Assembly: GCA_016932575.1 (NCBI GenBank)
Contig: JAFGCO010000056.1
Coordinates: 124,001 to 188,000, forward strand
DNA: 64,000 bases
Direction of reading: 5' to 3'
Source of the DNA: a bacterium
GTDB taxonomy: Bacteria > Zhuqueibacterota > QNDG01 > JAFGCO01
Shown here: positions 35,761-44,694 of the stretch, in pieces
Layout of the letters: the number at the start of each line of letters is the position of its first letter
Position numbering within the stretch: position 1 is the stretch's first letter
The notes under the pieces: generated by a model
The model's input: only the letters and a program-made list of their open reading frames with translations
The model's database searches: none
Told to the model about the DNA's origin: nothing
Position numbers and translations under genes: made by a program

Positions 35761-37253
35761 TGCGTTTCCGGACCCCGATCGGCACCTCGAAATCCTCGAT
35801 CCCGCTTAATCGGTATCTGCATGCCTCCTGTTTCTTCCAGCCATTTATAAAGACGGTTTTTCAGTGAGTTTATCAATCTCTGATGCTGTCCTTCATAAAA
35901 AAGATTCCTTCTTTCATGAGGATCATTTTCAATATCATACAGCTCGTCGATGTCCCATACTCCATGATAATGAATATATTTATATTTGTCTGTACGAATT
36001 CCGAATGTTGTCGGCGTATGCGGAAAGTTCCATTCCCAATAATATTCATAAAAAACAGCATCCCGCCATTTCACCTCTTTGTTTTGCATTAAAGAGACAA
36101 ATGACCGGCCGTCCATGTTCTCAGGAGGATGCAAACCGGACGCCTCTAAAAGTGAAGGCGCAATATCGATATTTTGAACAAGTCGCAGGACTTCTATCCC
36201 GGCTGGTATCAATTCGGGGCAATGAGCCAGCAAAGGGATCCTCATAGAGGTCTCATACATGTGACGTTTATCAATTAATCCATGCTCACCAAGACAAAAT
36301 CCGTTGTCTCCCATATAGACGACCAATGTAGAGGCCAGCAGGTCGCTTTCTCTCAGATAATTCAGGATTCTGCCAAGGCTCTCATCCACAGCCAGCAGGG
36401 TTTCGCAATATCGGCGATAAAACGTATCAAAATTCATTTGGCCGTGATACATATAATCCACGCCATGCCAGCTGTTACGTTGCGCTCTGACCCAGCGCGG
36501 CTTTCCGCGATAATTTTCATCAGTATTCGACATGGTTGCCGGACAATCGACTTCCACATCATTATATCGGCCGAAGTGTCGCTTAGCGGGCTTGAACATG
36601 GCATGTACGGCTTTGTGAGAAAGGTATAAAAAAAACGGTTTGTCATTTTTTCGAGCGCAATTCATCCACTGAATTGAATAATCGGTAAGCAGGTCGGTGA
36701 TATACCCCTTCACCTGCTTGTGTTTGCCGTCAATATTTAAAACAGGATCATAGTATTCCCCTTGTCCCTTGAAACTGATCCATTTGTCGAACCCCCGTTG
36801 GGGATCATCACTTGCATCGCCCATATGCCATTTTCCCACCATCGCTGTTTGATAACCGGCGGACTTTAGATACTCAGGGAAAAAAGTCAATCCCTCTGGC
36901 AACGGAGCCTGGTTATTGACCACCCCATGCTTATGAGAATAGAGCCCTGTCAGAATGCTGGCCCGGCTCGGCGAACAAAGTGACGTTGTGACAAAGGCGT
37001 TTTTAAAATGTGCGCCATTGCGTGCAAAATAATCCATATTGGGAGTTTCAAGAAACGAAGGTTTACCCATAAACCCCATAAAATCATATCGATGATCATC
37101 TGATAAAATAAAAATTATATTTCTGGGTTGCTGACCGGTTGAGGAAAGCTTTTTGGGAGCATTTCTGGGGTGTGCAAGCAGAGGCAAGGTCATTGCACCT
37201 GCACTTGCAGCCTTAAGAAATTGTCTGCGGGAATGACCGCAATTCTCTGACAC
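35757..37253 (-). CDS. Tat-exported sulfatase (formylglycine type)
   Basis: A 498-residue type I sulfatase. The N-terminal RRQFLK (9-14) followed by a hydrophobic stretch is a Tat signal, so it acts in the periplasm or outside. The metal motif SDDHRYD is at 51-57, and the formylglycine site CSPSR is at 93-97 (Cys93). Maturation needs a formylglycine-generating enzyme, such as an anaerobic sulfatase-maturating radical SAM protein; none is in the window. The likely substrate is a sulfated polysaccharide. The uronate isomerase gene lies 47 bases upstream, and coaE overlaps its end. The start is GTG. Confidence 0.92.
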   Translation of the reverse strand: MSENCGHSRRQFLKAASAGAMTLPLLAHPRNAPKKLSSTGQQPRNIIFILSDDHRYDFMGFMGKPSFLETPNMDYFARNGAHFKNAFVTTSLCSPSRASILTGLYSHKHGVVNNQAPLPEGLTFFPEYLKSAGYQTAMVGKWHMGDASDDPQRGFDKWISFKGQGEYYDPVLNIDGKHKQVKGYITDLLTDYSIQWMNCARKNDKPFFLYLSHKAVHAMFKPAKRHFGRYNDVEVDCPATMSNTDENYRGKPRWVRAQRNSWHGVDYMYHGQMNFDTFYRRYCETLLAVDESLGRILNYLRESDLLASTLVVYMGDNGFCLGEHGLIDKRHMYETSMRIPLLAHCPELIPAGIEVLRLVQNIDIAPSLLEASGLHPPENMDGRSFVSLMQNKEVKWRDAVFYEYYWEWNFPHTPTTFGIRTDKYKYIHYHGVWDIDELYDIENDPHERRNLFYEGQHQRLINSLKNRLYKWLEETGGMQIPIKRDRGFRGADRGPETQ

Positions 37254-37300
37254 CTGGCTGTTCCTTTTACAAAATTAATATAGTGATTTCAGTAATATGA

Positions 37301-38710
37301 TTACAGATGATAGTTTTTTTTCGGCAAATGATAGGCCAAGTCCCCAATCATCTCTTCTGCTTCATCCATCTCAATGACATGTTCTGCAACCAATTCCGCC
37401 AGATATCGCGAGTCCACTCTCCGGGCCAAATCGTGACGGGAGGGTATGGATGGAAAGGCGCGTGTATCGTCATTGAAACCCACTGTATTGTAAATACCGG
37501 CCGTTTCGGTGGTCATACGACGAAAACGTAACATGCCTTCACGGCTGTCGTGGAACCACCATGCGGGACCCAATTTCAGGGCGGGATAATGCCCGGCCAG
37601 GGGCGCAGCTTCGCGTGAATAATTGGACTCATCCATTGTAAACAGTATCACCGTTAATCGGGGATCATTGCCATATTCATTAAGCAAGGGTTTCAAATCA
37701 TGAACGAGGTCCACCGCGATAGGTATATCACATCCTTTGTCCTTTCCGAATTTTCGGTAAATCAAGGGATTATGGTCTCTCAATGCACCTGCATGTATTT
37801 GCATTGTCATGCCGTCTTCCAGCGACATCCGTGCCATTTCCATCAACATATGCCCGGTAAATCGATAATTATCCTCGTTCGTCGCTTGTCCGTTTTGTGC
37901 TTTTTGATACAATTTATCTGCATCCTGTGCCTTTGCAGTAAAGGCAGTCAAAACACCGTGATCCGTGGCCACGCATCCCCTGGATTTAAAAAATTCTCTT
38001 CGTTTTTCCAACGCTCTGATAAAACCTGAATAGCTTCCGCAATCAATACCCGACGCTTCTGACAACCGGTCGATATTCTGCTTCCATCGCGGAAATTTAA
38101 AATCAATAACATTGTCCGGCCGAAATGAGGGTATTACTCTGGCTTTCCAGCCACTTTCTCTGATTTTCTTGTGAACAGACAGGTCATCTGCAGGCCAATC
38201 TGCCGTTGAAAGCACTTCAATATTAAAACGATCGAACATTGCCCGGGGCAAGTTATCGGGTTTAGCAAGATTGGCAACAATCTGATCATATACTTCCATG
38301 GCTGTTTCACCGGTAAGTCGCACCTTCACGCCCAACACATCCTTCAGCTCCTGTTTCAGCCACATCCCTGTTGGAGTCCCCCGAAACAGATAAAAATTTT
38401 CACCCACAATTTGCCATATTTTCCGCCGGTCAGTTTCCGTTGCTTCTCCATCAATCCGTGGAACACCCAAAGATTCAATGGGAATGCCCTGTGAATAAAG
38501 CATACGATAAAGATAATGATCAGGAATCACCAAAAGTTCAGCAGGATCAGGGAATGGTTTATTTTCCAGAAGAATTTTCAGATCGACATGGCCGTGTGGG
38601 CAGATAAGGGGCAGGTTTTTCACTTTCTGATACAATTTCCGTGCGATATCCCGTTGCTCAGGATCTGAATCGAAATAACGGTCTTCATGCAGAGTCAATG
38701 GGCTTGACAT
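37301..38710 (-). CDS. uxaC: Glucuronate (uronate) isomerase
   Basis: A 469-residue UxaC of the amidohydrolase fold. It converts D-glucuronate to D-fructuronate and D-galacturonate to D-tagaturonate. The N-terminal LICPHGHVDLKILLEN and later IHAGALRDHNP are family signatures. GAGG stands close to the ATG. It is the first gene of the run toward 33 kb. Together with the sulfatase it suggests use of sulfated, uronate-containing polysaccharides, but the rest of that pathway (uxuA/B, kdgK, lyases) is not in this window. Confidence 0.95.
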   Translation of the reverse strand: MSSPLTLHEDRYFDSDPEQRDIARKLYQKVKNLPLICPHGHVDLKILLENKPFPDPAELLVIPDHYLYRMLYSQGIPIESLGVPRIDGEATETDRRKIWQIVGENFYLFRGTPTGMWLKQELKDVLGVKVRLTGETAMEVYDQIVANLAKPDNLPRAMFDRFNIEVLSTADWPADDLSVHKKIRESGWKARVIPSFRPDNVIDFKFPRWKQNIDRLSEASGIDCGSYSGFIRALEKRREFFKSRGCVATDHGVLTAFTAKAQDADKLYQKAQNGQATNEDNYRFTGHMLMEMARMSLEDGMTMQIHAGALRDHNPLIYRKFGKDKGCDIPIAVDLVHDLKPLLNEYGNDPRLTVILFTMDESNYSREAAPLAGHYPALKLGPAWWFHDSREGMLRFRRMTTETAGIYNTVGFNDDTRAFPSIPSRHDLARRVDSRYLAELVAEHVIEMDEAEEMIGDLAYHLPKKNYHL

Positions 38711-39109
38711 AAATTATCCTCTTTTTTAGATATGGCTGGCGTTTTGATAAATTTGAATAGGAGTAATAAAACAAAAGACTGACATAGAAAAAGTATCAAT
38801 ATCATATTTAAAATATACAGTATTGTCTTCATCAGAATTATCTTTGATAGCACTCATAAAATCCGATATTTTCGTTAAAAAGTCAAGGCAATTTTCATGT
38901 TTTATTTGCTGAGTTAATTCATTATATTATCCTGCAGTTAGAATAAATATAATGTAAAGCAAATATCTTTATGAATCAAATGAATGATGATTTCCGTTTC
39001 AAGATCAATCGGCGGAAGAATGTTATATCAAATCCGCTTTTAAAAAAATAATCGGTGGTTTTTGGAAATGATATTTATAGACCGAATCGCTCACTCAATA
39101 AACTGACCA
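38711..39109. promoter_or_regulatory. Divergent intergenic region uxaC / DUF116
   Basis: A 399-base AT-rich gap between uxaC (minus) and the DUF116 gene (plus). It must contain the start signals of both, but I could not identify a convincing promoter pair, operator palindrome or small gene in it. Confidence 0.35.
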
Positions 39110-39916
39110 ATGCAAGATAAAAAAAATATATTTCAAATAAGGGATCGTAAACTCGGCGATGAATGGCTTGGATGGCATGGAAACCTCACAGACGAAGAAA
39201 AAAATGCCAACACAGGCAAACGTACCTTTCTAGCTCTCCTTTTTCTGACAATTTTTATCATCGGTGGATTGGCATTTTTGGTATGGTACATGATTTCTCC
39301 TAGGCTGGCCCAGTTCCATCCCCGACTGCCTCTTGTTGTCGCAATCATAATGGCGATGGTCTGGAGTGGATTAACAATTTGGTTTTTATTGATTGTGCTT
39401 TCGATTATTACAAACAAGGATTTTTCATTGCATCTTGGAAAGATGGAAATTTCTCTGACACGGATTGTACCCCTGGTTCTGAGATTGGGAAATGAACTGG
39501 GACTTTCAATGGATCGTATATCCAATTCTTTTGTCAAAGTTCGTAATGCGCTGCTTAGTACCAATGTTTGCCGTGTGAATCCAAATCAGCTGCTCATTCT
39601 GCTTCCCCGCTGCCTTCAGCCACCTTTACTAAAAAAAATTACACATTTTGCAAAAAGCGAAGGGATTCATATTGCAACAGTTCCGGGCGGTGAAAAAGCA
39701 AGACAAAAAGTTGCGGAACTGCAACCTAAAGCAGTGATTGGCGTGGCTTGTGAACGGGATTTACTCAGCGGTATTCAGGATGTATCAGAAAATATTCAGG
39801 TTATTGGTATTTGTAATATCCGGCCTGAAGGACCCTGCAAAAACACTTTAATTGATTTAAATGAGTTTGAGAATGCCATACAGACATTTTTAGGAAAAAA
39901 AGTGAGATTACTTTAA
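39110..39916 (+). CDS. DUF116 domain membrane protein
   Basis: A 268-residue protein with two or three membrane helices (about 38-105) and a cytoplasmic C-terminal DUF116 domain. The domain has conserved cysteine motifs: LLPRCLQP, GVACERDL and ICNIRPEGPCKNT. DUF116 proteins are of unknown function and are common in anaerobes; the cysteines suggest a metal or redox site. No clear ribosome site precedes the ATG. It stands alone on the plus strand, facing the Gx-transporter gene. Confidence 0.82.
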   Translation: MQDKKNIFQIRDRKLGDEWLGWHGNLTDEEKNANTGKRTFLALLFLTIFIIGGLAFLVWYMISPRLAQFHPRLPLVVAIIMAMVWSGLTIWFLLIVLSIITNKDFSLHLGKMEISLTRIVPLVLRLGNELGLSMDRISNSFVKVRNALLSTNVCRVNPNQLLILLPRCLQPPLLKKITHFAKSEGIHIATVPGGEKARQKVAELQPKAVIGVACERDLLSGIQDVSENIQVIGICNIRPEGPCKNTLIDLNEFENAIQTFLGKKVRLL

Positions 39917-39918
39917 TT

Positions 39919-39941
39919 CAAGAAAAACTGTCTTGCTTTTT
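39919..39941 (+). terminator. Weak intrinsic terminator candidate after DUF116 gene
   Basis: A 5-bp stem (CAAGA/TCTTG) with a 7-base loop followed by CTTTTTAA, in the 37-base convergent gap. It is short and only tentative. Confidence 0.4.
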
Positions 39942-39953
39942 AATTATCGCAAC

Positions 39954-40460
39954 TTACACCATATATTTTGGGCTCTTGTTCAATCCCCCATCTACAAGTA
40001 ATGCAAAATATCCAATCGTCATTCCCGTAATCAATGAAAGAATAAAAAGGACGGGCAATATTGATGCACCGATGAATTGGTGAATCAACAGAGAGGCAAT
40101 GATTACCTGTGCAAAATTATGAAAAACGGATCCCATAATACTGATACCGATGAGACTGAACCACTGATCAGCCCACTTCAGCATTGCTGCCATAACCAAT
40201 GTTGCGATCAGCCCGCCGGAAAGCGACAAAAAAAAGGCAGGTTGAAAAATACGTCCCGTAATCAATCCCGCTAAAACCACACGGACAATGGTGACAAAAA
40301 CACCTTGTCGAAAACCCGCCCATTTTAACACCAGCAAGGTAATCCCATTTGCCAAACCCAATCGCATGAAGGGTACCGGCGCTTGAATAAGGCTCTCAAC
40401 CGAAGCCATTATTGTTGCCAAGGCAGTAAATAATGCCAATTTAGAGAGTTGGTGAGTCAT
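39954..40460 (-). CDS. Gx transporter family protein (hepta-prenyl diphosphate synthase component I-like)
   Basis: A 168-residue protein with about five membrane helices. The opening region and the MRLGLANGITLLVLKWAG segment are typical of the Gx/HepI-like ECF-S-type family. These are often encoded next to a NusG domain II protein and close to Rnf or FMN-transferase genes. The function is unproven; a small-molecule substrate-binding membrane component is the usual suggestion. It follows the NusG-II gene by 2 bases. Confidence 0.82.
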   Translation of the reverse strand: MTHQLSKLALFTALATIMASVESLIQAPVPFMRLGLANGITLLVLKWAGFRQGVFVTIVRVVLAGLITGRIFQPAFFLSLSGGLIATLVMAAMLKWADQWFSLIGISIMGSVFHNFAQVIIASLLIHQFIGASILPVLFILSLITGMTIGYFALLVDGGLNKSPKYMV

Positions 40461-40462
40461 AA

Positions 40463-40837
40463 CTATTGAGTAATTGCATCCAATTTATCAGAATTCTTTC
40501 CGGGGATATGAATGAATATTCGATTAGGCACACAGACAATCATGCTGTTGCTTTTGGAGATTTTTCCCATTTTAACACATATCTGATGAGGACATGGTGA
40601 TGAAACCATATTAACACGTCCATTGCGAATTTCAACAATCGATAGGCCTAAAGGACCCTTTACGCTGTAACGTTGGTCCTGATTGAGTGAAAGCACTGCC
40701 TCCTTTTTTCCATCTGCATACACAATAACCCTATTCCCACCTTCTGATCTCCAGTTAATCAATGCTAAGAGTACAGCCGAAATCAGCAATAGTAAAATAA
40801 TAAAATAATCGCCGACCTTTAAATATTTTCTGATCAA
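40463..40837 (-). CDS. NusG domain II-containing extracytoplasmic protein
   Basis: A 124-residue protein with an N-terminal membrane helix (about 10-28) and a NusG_II domain. It has the conserved SSPCPHQICVKMG cysteine motif and ends IVCVPNRIFIHI. Members are found next to Gx transporters, as here (2-base gap), in many anaerobes and are thought to sit outside the inner membrane. The cysteine pair could form a disulfide or bind a cofactor; this is not established. Confidence 0.85.
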   Translation of the reverse strand: MIRKYLKVGDYFIILLLLISAVLLALINWRSEGGNRVIVYADGKKEAVLSLNQDQRYSVKGPLGLSIVEIRNGRVNMVSSPCPHQICVKMGKISKSNSMIVCVPNRIFIHIPGKNSDKLDAITQ

Positions 40838-41046
40838 TTGGATGATGAAATTGTACCTCTCAATCTGTCCTGACCTTCAACACGGATATCACCCGGATGA
40901 TAAATAAAAAAAATTTTTCTGTCTGTTAAAAATAATTAAAAATGAAAACAGACCATAAATAAATTCTTCATTGGAAAATATTGTATCTTCCGGGATTTTA
41001 TTATGGCCGGATAAATTGCAAACAAGGATTACGCGTTCAACACAGC

Positions 41047-41943
41047 TCATGCCAGTAAATTGGCCAAAGCAATTGACAGGCGCCAAGTTTCCTGGCGCTC
41101 TGCCCTGCTGATTAATGCAATTGGTATTTTCGCACCAACCACAACACCGCTAATTCTGGCTTCGGCCAGATGAACCAGTCCCTTGGCAAGAATATTTCCG
41201 CAGGATACATCCGGCACAAGAAGAATATCCGGATCACCGGCCACCCGGCTTTGCACATTTTTAATGCGAGAGGCTTCTTCAGAAAATGCCATATCCAGAG
41301 CCATAGGGCCTTCGATGATTGAGGAGCCAAATTCCCCCTTTCGTCCCATCTCAACCAATTTAACTGCATCCACTGTTTCTGGCAAGTCAGGATTTACTTT
41401 TTCATTCGCAGACAGAATGACTGCTTTTACAGGATCAACACCGAGTTTATTGAGAACCTCGATGGCATTTCTTAAAATATCTATTTTCTGATTGAGATTT
41501 GGCCGAATCACCACACCGCCATCCGTAATTAAAAGCAGTTTATGATATGAAGGCACTTCCATTAAAGCGATATGACTGAGCACGCGATCCGTACGGAGTC
41601 GATTATTTGCATCCAGGACTGCTTTGAGTAAAACAGGCGTCGATATATTGCCCTTCATCAAAGCCTGGGCTTTCCCATCCCGGAGCATTGATGCTGCCTG
41701 ATGTGCAATCGCCGAGTCCTCATGTTCATCAATAATCTGGATGGATTCAAGAGACAGATTGTGCGTTTCTGATATTTGGTGAATGGATCTGGGATCGCCA
41801 ATTAAAATAGGCTCCATCATGCCTTCCTGTCTTGATTGAATAGCAGCTTTTAAAATCGCCTCGCCATGAGCACCGGCAACAACAAATCGAACATTTCCCC
41901 TTGATCTGGCTTTTTGTAAAATAATCTCATATGACCGAAGCAT
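41047..41943 (-). CDS. ptb: Phosphate butyryltransferase-type acyltransferase, copy 1
   Basis: A 298-residue phosphate acetyl/butyryltransferase family enzyme that exchanges CoA of short or branched acyl-CoA for phosphate. Recognisable segments are MKGNISTPVLLKAVLD, SHIALMEVPSYHKLLLITDG and GDPDILLVPDVSCGN. Its end lies 209 bases before the NusG-II gene, and its start overlaps the end of thiE by 17 bases. It is clearly paralogous to the copy at 42643-43575 but well diverged, which suggests different acyl preferences. Confidence 0.88.
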   Translation of the reverse strand: MLRSYEIILQKARSRGNVRFVVAGAHGEAILKAAIQSRQEGMMEPILIGDPRSIHQISETHNLSLESIQIIDEHEDSAIAHQAASMLRDGKAQALMKGNISTPVLLKAVLDANNRLRTDRVLSHIALMEVPSYHKLLLITDGGVVIRPNLNQKIDILRNAIEVLNKLGVDPVKAVILSANEKVNPDLPETVDAVKLVEMGRKGEFGSSIIEGPMALDMAFSEEASRIKNVQSRVAGDPDILLVPDVSCGNILAKGLVHLAEARISGVVVGAKIPIALISRAERQETWRLSIALANLLA

Positions 41944-42571
41944 TGAACAGTTCCTTTTTGGTCTTTTGAATACGTTGCCACATAAGTTGTGTTGCAGCCG
42001 CAGGACTTTTATGCCCTAATACAGCCGAAATGACTGCCACTCCGTCAGCACCGGCTCGAAGAACTTTATCTGCATTATTTATATTGATTCCGCCAATACC
42101 GACCAGGGGCATGTCGCATCGCTTTCGAATCTGTTTCATAAGACGCAATCCACCATATTCGGCTTCAGGTTTGGTCTGAGTTGTAAACATCGCACCTACA
42201 CCCAGATAATCTGCATCCCCGATATCACTAAGTTCTTCGAGATGACTGACAGATAATCCGATGAGAAGATCCGAACCAGCAAGCATTCGTGCCTTGGTTA
42301 TCGGTAAATCTTCCTGGCCCAAATGCACACCTTCTGCCCGGATTGCCATTGCAATATCCACACGATCATTGATGATGAGGGGAATATTATACTCAACACT
42401 CACATCATGAATAAGTCGGGCATTATGATAAAACTGTGACCCACTGCCTGATTTGTTTCGATATTGGAGAAGTGTCGCACCATTGGAAAGAATATCTTTC
42501 GTTAACCGAACAGGATCTCTCTCCTTAATCCATTCCTGGTCAATAATCACGTAAAGAGAATAATCGGTCAT
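41927..42571 (-). CDS. thiE: Thiamine phosphate synthase (ThiE)
   Basis: A 214-residue ThiE, joining the pyrimidine and thiazole moieties to thiamine phosphate. LLQYRNKSGS, NDRVDIAMAIRAEGVHLGQEDLP, GVGAMFTTQTKPEA and VGIGGININNADKVLRAGADGVAVIS are family-specific, though each is interrupted by variable residues. It lies between two phosphotransacylase genes and overlaps one by 17 bases. Both upstream 2-oxoacid oxidoreductases need thiamine diphosphate, which gives a sensible reason for its placement (inference). No other thiamine gene is present. Confidence 0.93.
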   Translation of the reverse strand: MTDYSLYVIIDQEWIKERDPVRLTKDILSNGATLLQYRNKSGSGSQFYHNARLIHDVSVEYNIPLIINDRVDIAMAIRAEGVHLGQEDLPITKARMLAGSDLLIGLSVSHLEELSDIGDADYLGVGAMFTTQTKPEAEYGGLRLMKQIRKRCDMPLVGIGGININNADKVLRAGADGVAVISAVLGHKSPAAATQLMWQRIQKTKKELFNASVI

Positions 42572-42642
42572 ATTTTTACAATGCCCGTATCAGTGACGTT
42601 CCATATTGCTGTTTCTTGGCACCATTATTTATTTCAACATAT

Positions 42643-43575
42643 TCATCTTTCTCCGATATGCGCTGCCATCCGGGCTGCCAGAACAATCGAATAAAACTTC
42701 GAATCATCATCATCTGCCCTTGAAGTAATCACAGCCGGCGCTTTGCCACCAACCATAACTGAAGCACTTTTACCTTGAGCTAAAAGCGTTAAAGTCTTGT
42801 AAAATGTATTGGCAGTTTCAATATTCGGAAAAATTAAAATATCTGCTTCTCCATTGATGGGACTGACCAGTCCTTTGATTTGACAGCGCTCAGCGGACAA
42901 AGCAACATCAAGAGCCAGTGGGCCATCAACAATAGCGCCTTCAATCTGTTTACGTTCGGCCATGGCTTTAATAACAGCCGCATCGATGGAGGATTGCAGC
43001 TTAAAACTGATTTTTTCTACAGCGGATACAAGAGCAACTTTAGGATTATCAATACTCAATGAATGAGCAACCTGAATTGCATAATTTAAAATTTTAACCT
43101 TTTCATCCATGGTTGGTGTCAGAAGAATGGCAGCATCAGAAAACAGAATCAGTTTCGGATATGCAGGCACTTCCATTACTGCAATATGACTCAGAAGTCC
43201 GCCTGAAGGAACAAGCCCCATTTGTTTGTCAAGAATCGCTTTCATAAACACAGAGGTACCCACGAGTCCTTTCATTAAAAAATCCGCTTGTTTGTCATGC
43301 ACAAGTTGAACAGCCAATTTTGCAGAAGCAGTTTCATCCTCTGATTCAATAATTACCACTTTGTCAATCAATTCAGGATGATCGTTCTTCATAAGCGATT
43401 CTATTTTTGACCCTGATCCCACCAAAATGCCTTTGATTAGCCCGTCTGTGATTGCACGGGAAATGGCATGGATAGTCGCCGGGTCTTCACCGGCTGCCAC
43501 GGCCATCGTCATCTTCGGTCCGCCTTTCACGGCTTCTTCTAACATTGCCAGGTGTCGAATCGGCTTCATAATCAT
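42643..43575 (-). CDS. ptb: Phosphate butyryltransferase, copy 2
   Basis: A 310-residue phosphotransbutyrylase. Segments VAAGEDPATIHAI, MKGLVGTSVFMKAILDK, SHIAVMEVPAYPKLILFSD and GEADILIFPNIETANTFYK are typical of Ptb. It converts acyl-CoA plus phosphate to acyl phosphate for the adjacent kinases. It follows butyrate kinase copy 1 by 42 bases and precedes thiE by 71 bases. Confidence 0.92.
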   Translation of the reverse strand: MIMKPIRHLAMLEEAVKGGPKMTMAVAAGEDPATIHAISRAITDGLIKGILVGSGSKIESLMKNDHPELIDKVVIIESEDETASAKLAVQLVHDKQADFLMKGLVGTSVFMKAILDKQMGLVPSGGLLSHIAVMEVPAYPKLILFSDAAILLTPTMDEKVKILNYAIQVAHSLSIDNPKVALVSAVEKISFKLQSSIDAAVIKAMAERKQIEGAIVDGPLALDVALSAERCQIKGLVSPINGEADILIFPNIETANTFYKTLTLLAQGKSASVMVGGKAPAVITSRADDDDSKFYSIVLAARMAAHIGER

Positions 43576-43617
43576 TCCCTCATATTAAAATGATATTATA
43601 AATTGACAAAGCCGCAA

Positions 43618-44694
43618 TCACAAATACACCTGTTCCTCATCCTCACCTGTCAGCACCCGGTACACCCCCTCAGCAAGCGCTTCCATTTCAGCTTCACCAG
43701 GGAATATGAGAACCGGCCCAATCCAGGATACATACCCTTTGATTGTTTGAATACACACTTTCGAAAGTGCAACACCGCCTGTAATAACAATGGCGTCTAC
43801 CTTTCCATTCAAAACTGCAGCCATTGCGCCGATATTTTTAGCAATTTGATAATTCATGGCATGAAGAACAAGTTCGGCTTCTGTGTCTCCCTGTTTAATT
43901 CGAGAAGTAATTTCCTGAAGATCATTGGTTCCCAGATATGCCGTTAGTCCGCCGGATCCAACGAGCTTGCGTCGTAATTCTTCCTCCTTATATCGACCGG
44001 AATAGCACAAAGCAATTAAATCTCCGGCAGGGACACTGCCTGCCCTTTCAGGAGAAAACGGTCCCTCACCGTCAAGAGCGTTATTCACATCAATAACCCG
44101 ACCCTTGACATGCACACCAATCGAAATACCACCTCCCAAATGGACAACAATAAATCGGCAGTCCTCATAGGTTTTGCCAAGTTTTAAAGCGGCCCGCCGG
44201 GCAATGGCCTTTTGATTCAACGCATGAAAAATACTTTTTCGCTGTATTATCGGATGACCTGAGTATCTGGCTTCAGGTACCATTTCATCCACAACCACCG
44301 GATCAACAATATATGCAGGACAATTCGCTTTCTTTGCAACCTGATCCGCCAAAATTGCTCCCAGATTGGATGCATGCTCGCCGTATTTCGCGTTTTTTAA
44401 ATCATGAATCATAGATGCATTGACCCGATACGTCCCACTGGAAATGGGCTTCAACAATCCACCGCGTCCGACAACAGCGTTGATATTCTGTATTTGGATT
44501 TTATTGCTTTGACAAAATTGTTCGATGATGAAATATCGAAAAGATTGCTGCTCCATGACGGACCGGTAAGTTCTGAGAGTATCGGCGTCATGGTGGATGG
44601 TTTCTGTACTGAATTCTTTCAGGTTATAGCACAGGGCCAGTTTCGTGGACGTGGAACCCGGGTTGATCACGAGAATCAACATTTTATCCGCCAT
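43618..44694 (-). CDS. buk: Butyrate kinase, copy 1
   Basis: A 358-residue acetate/butyrate-kinase family enzyme making ATP from acyl phosphate. The adenosine/phosphate motifs are NPGSTSTKLAL at the N-terminus, GRGGLLKP, HLGGGISIGVH and VITGGVALS. The ATG at 44694 has AAGGA 8 bases upstream; a longer frame into the neighbouring gene adds 24 unrelated residues. It overlaps the end of copy 2 by 11 bases, and Ptb copy 2 follows. Short or branched acyl phosphates (butyrate, isobutyrate, isovalerate) are the probable substrates. Confidence 0.94.
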   Translation of the reverse strand: MADKMLILVINPGSTSTKLALCYNLKEFSTETIHHDADTLRTYRSVMEQQSFRYFIIEQFCQSNKIQIQNINAVVGRGGLLKPISSGTYRVNASMIHDLKNAKYGEHASNLGAILADQVAKKANCPAYIVDPVVVDEMVPEARYSGHPIIQRKSIFHALNQKAIARRAALKLGKTYEDCRFIVVHLGGGISIGVHVKGRVIDVNNALDGEGPFSPERAGSVPAGDLIALCYSGRYKEEELRRKLVGSGGLTAYLGTNDLQEITSRIKQGDTEAELVLHAMNYQIAKNIGAMAAVLNGKVDAIVITGGVALSKVCIQTIKGYVSWIGPVLIFPGEAEMEALAEGVYRVLTGEDEEQVYL

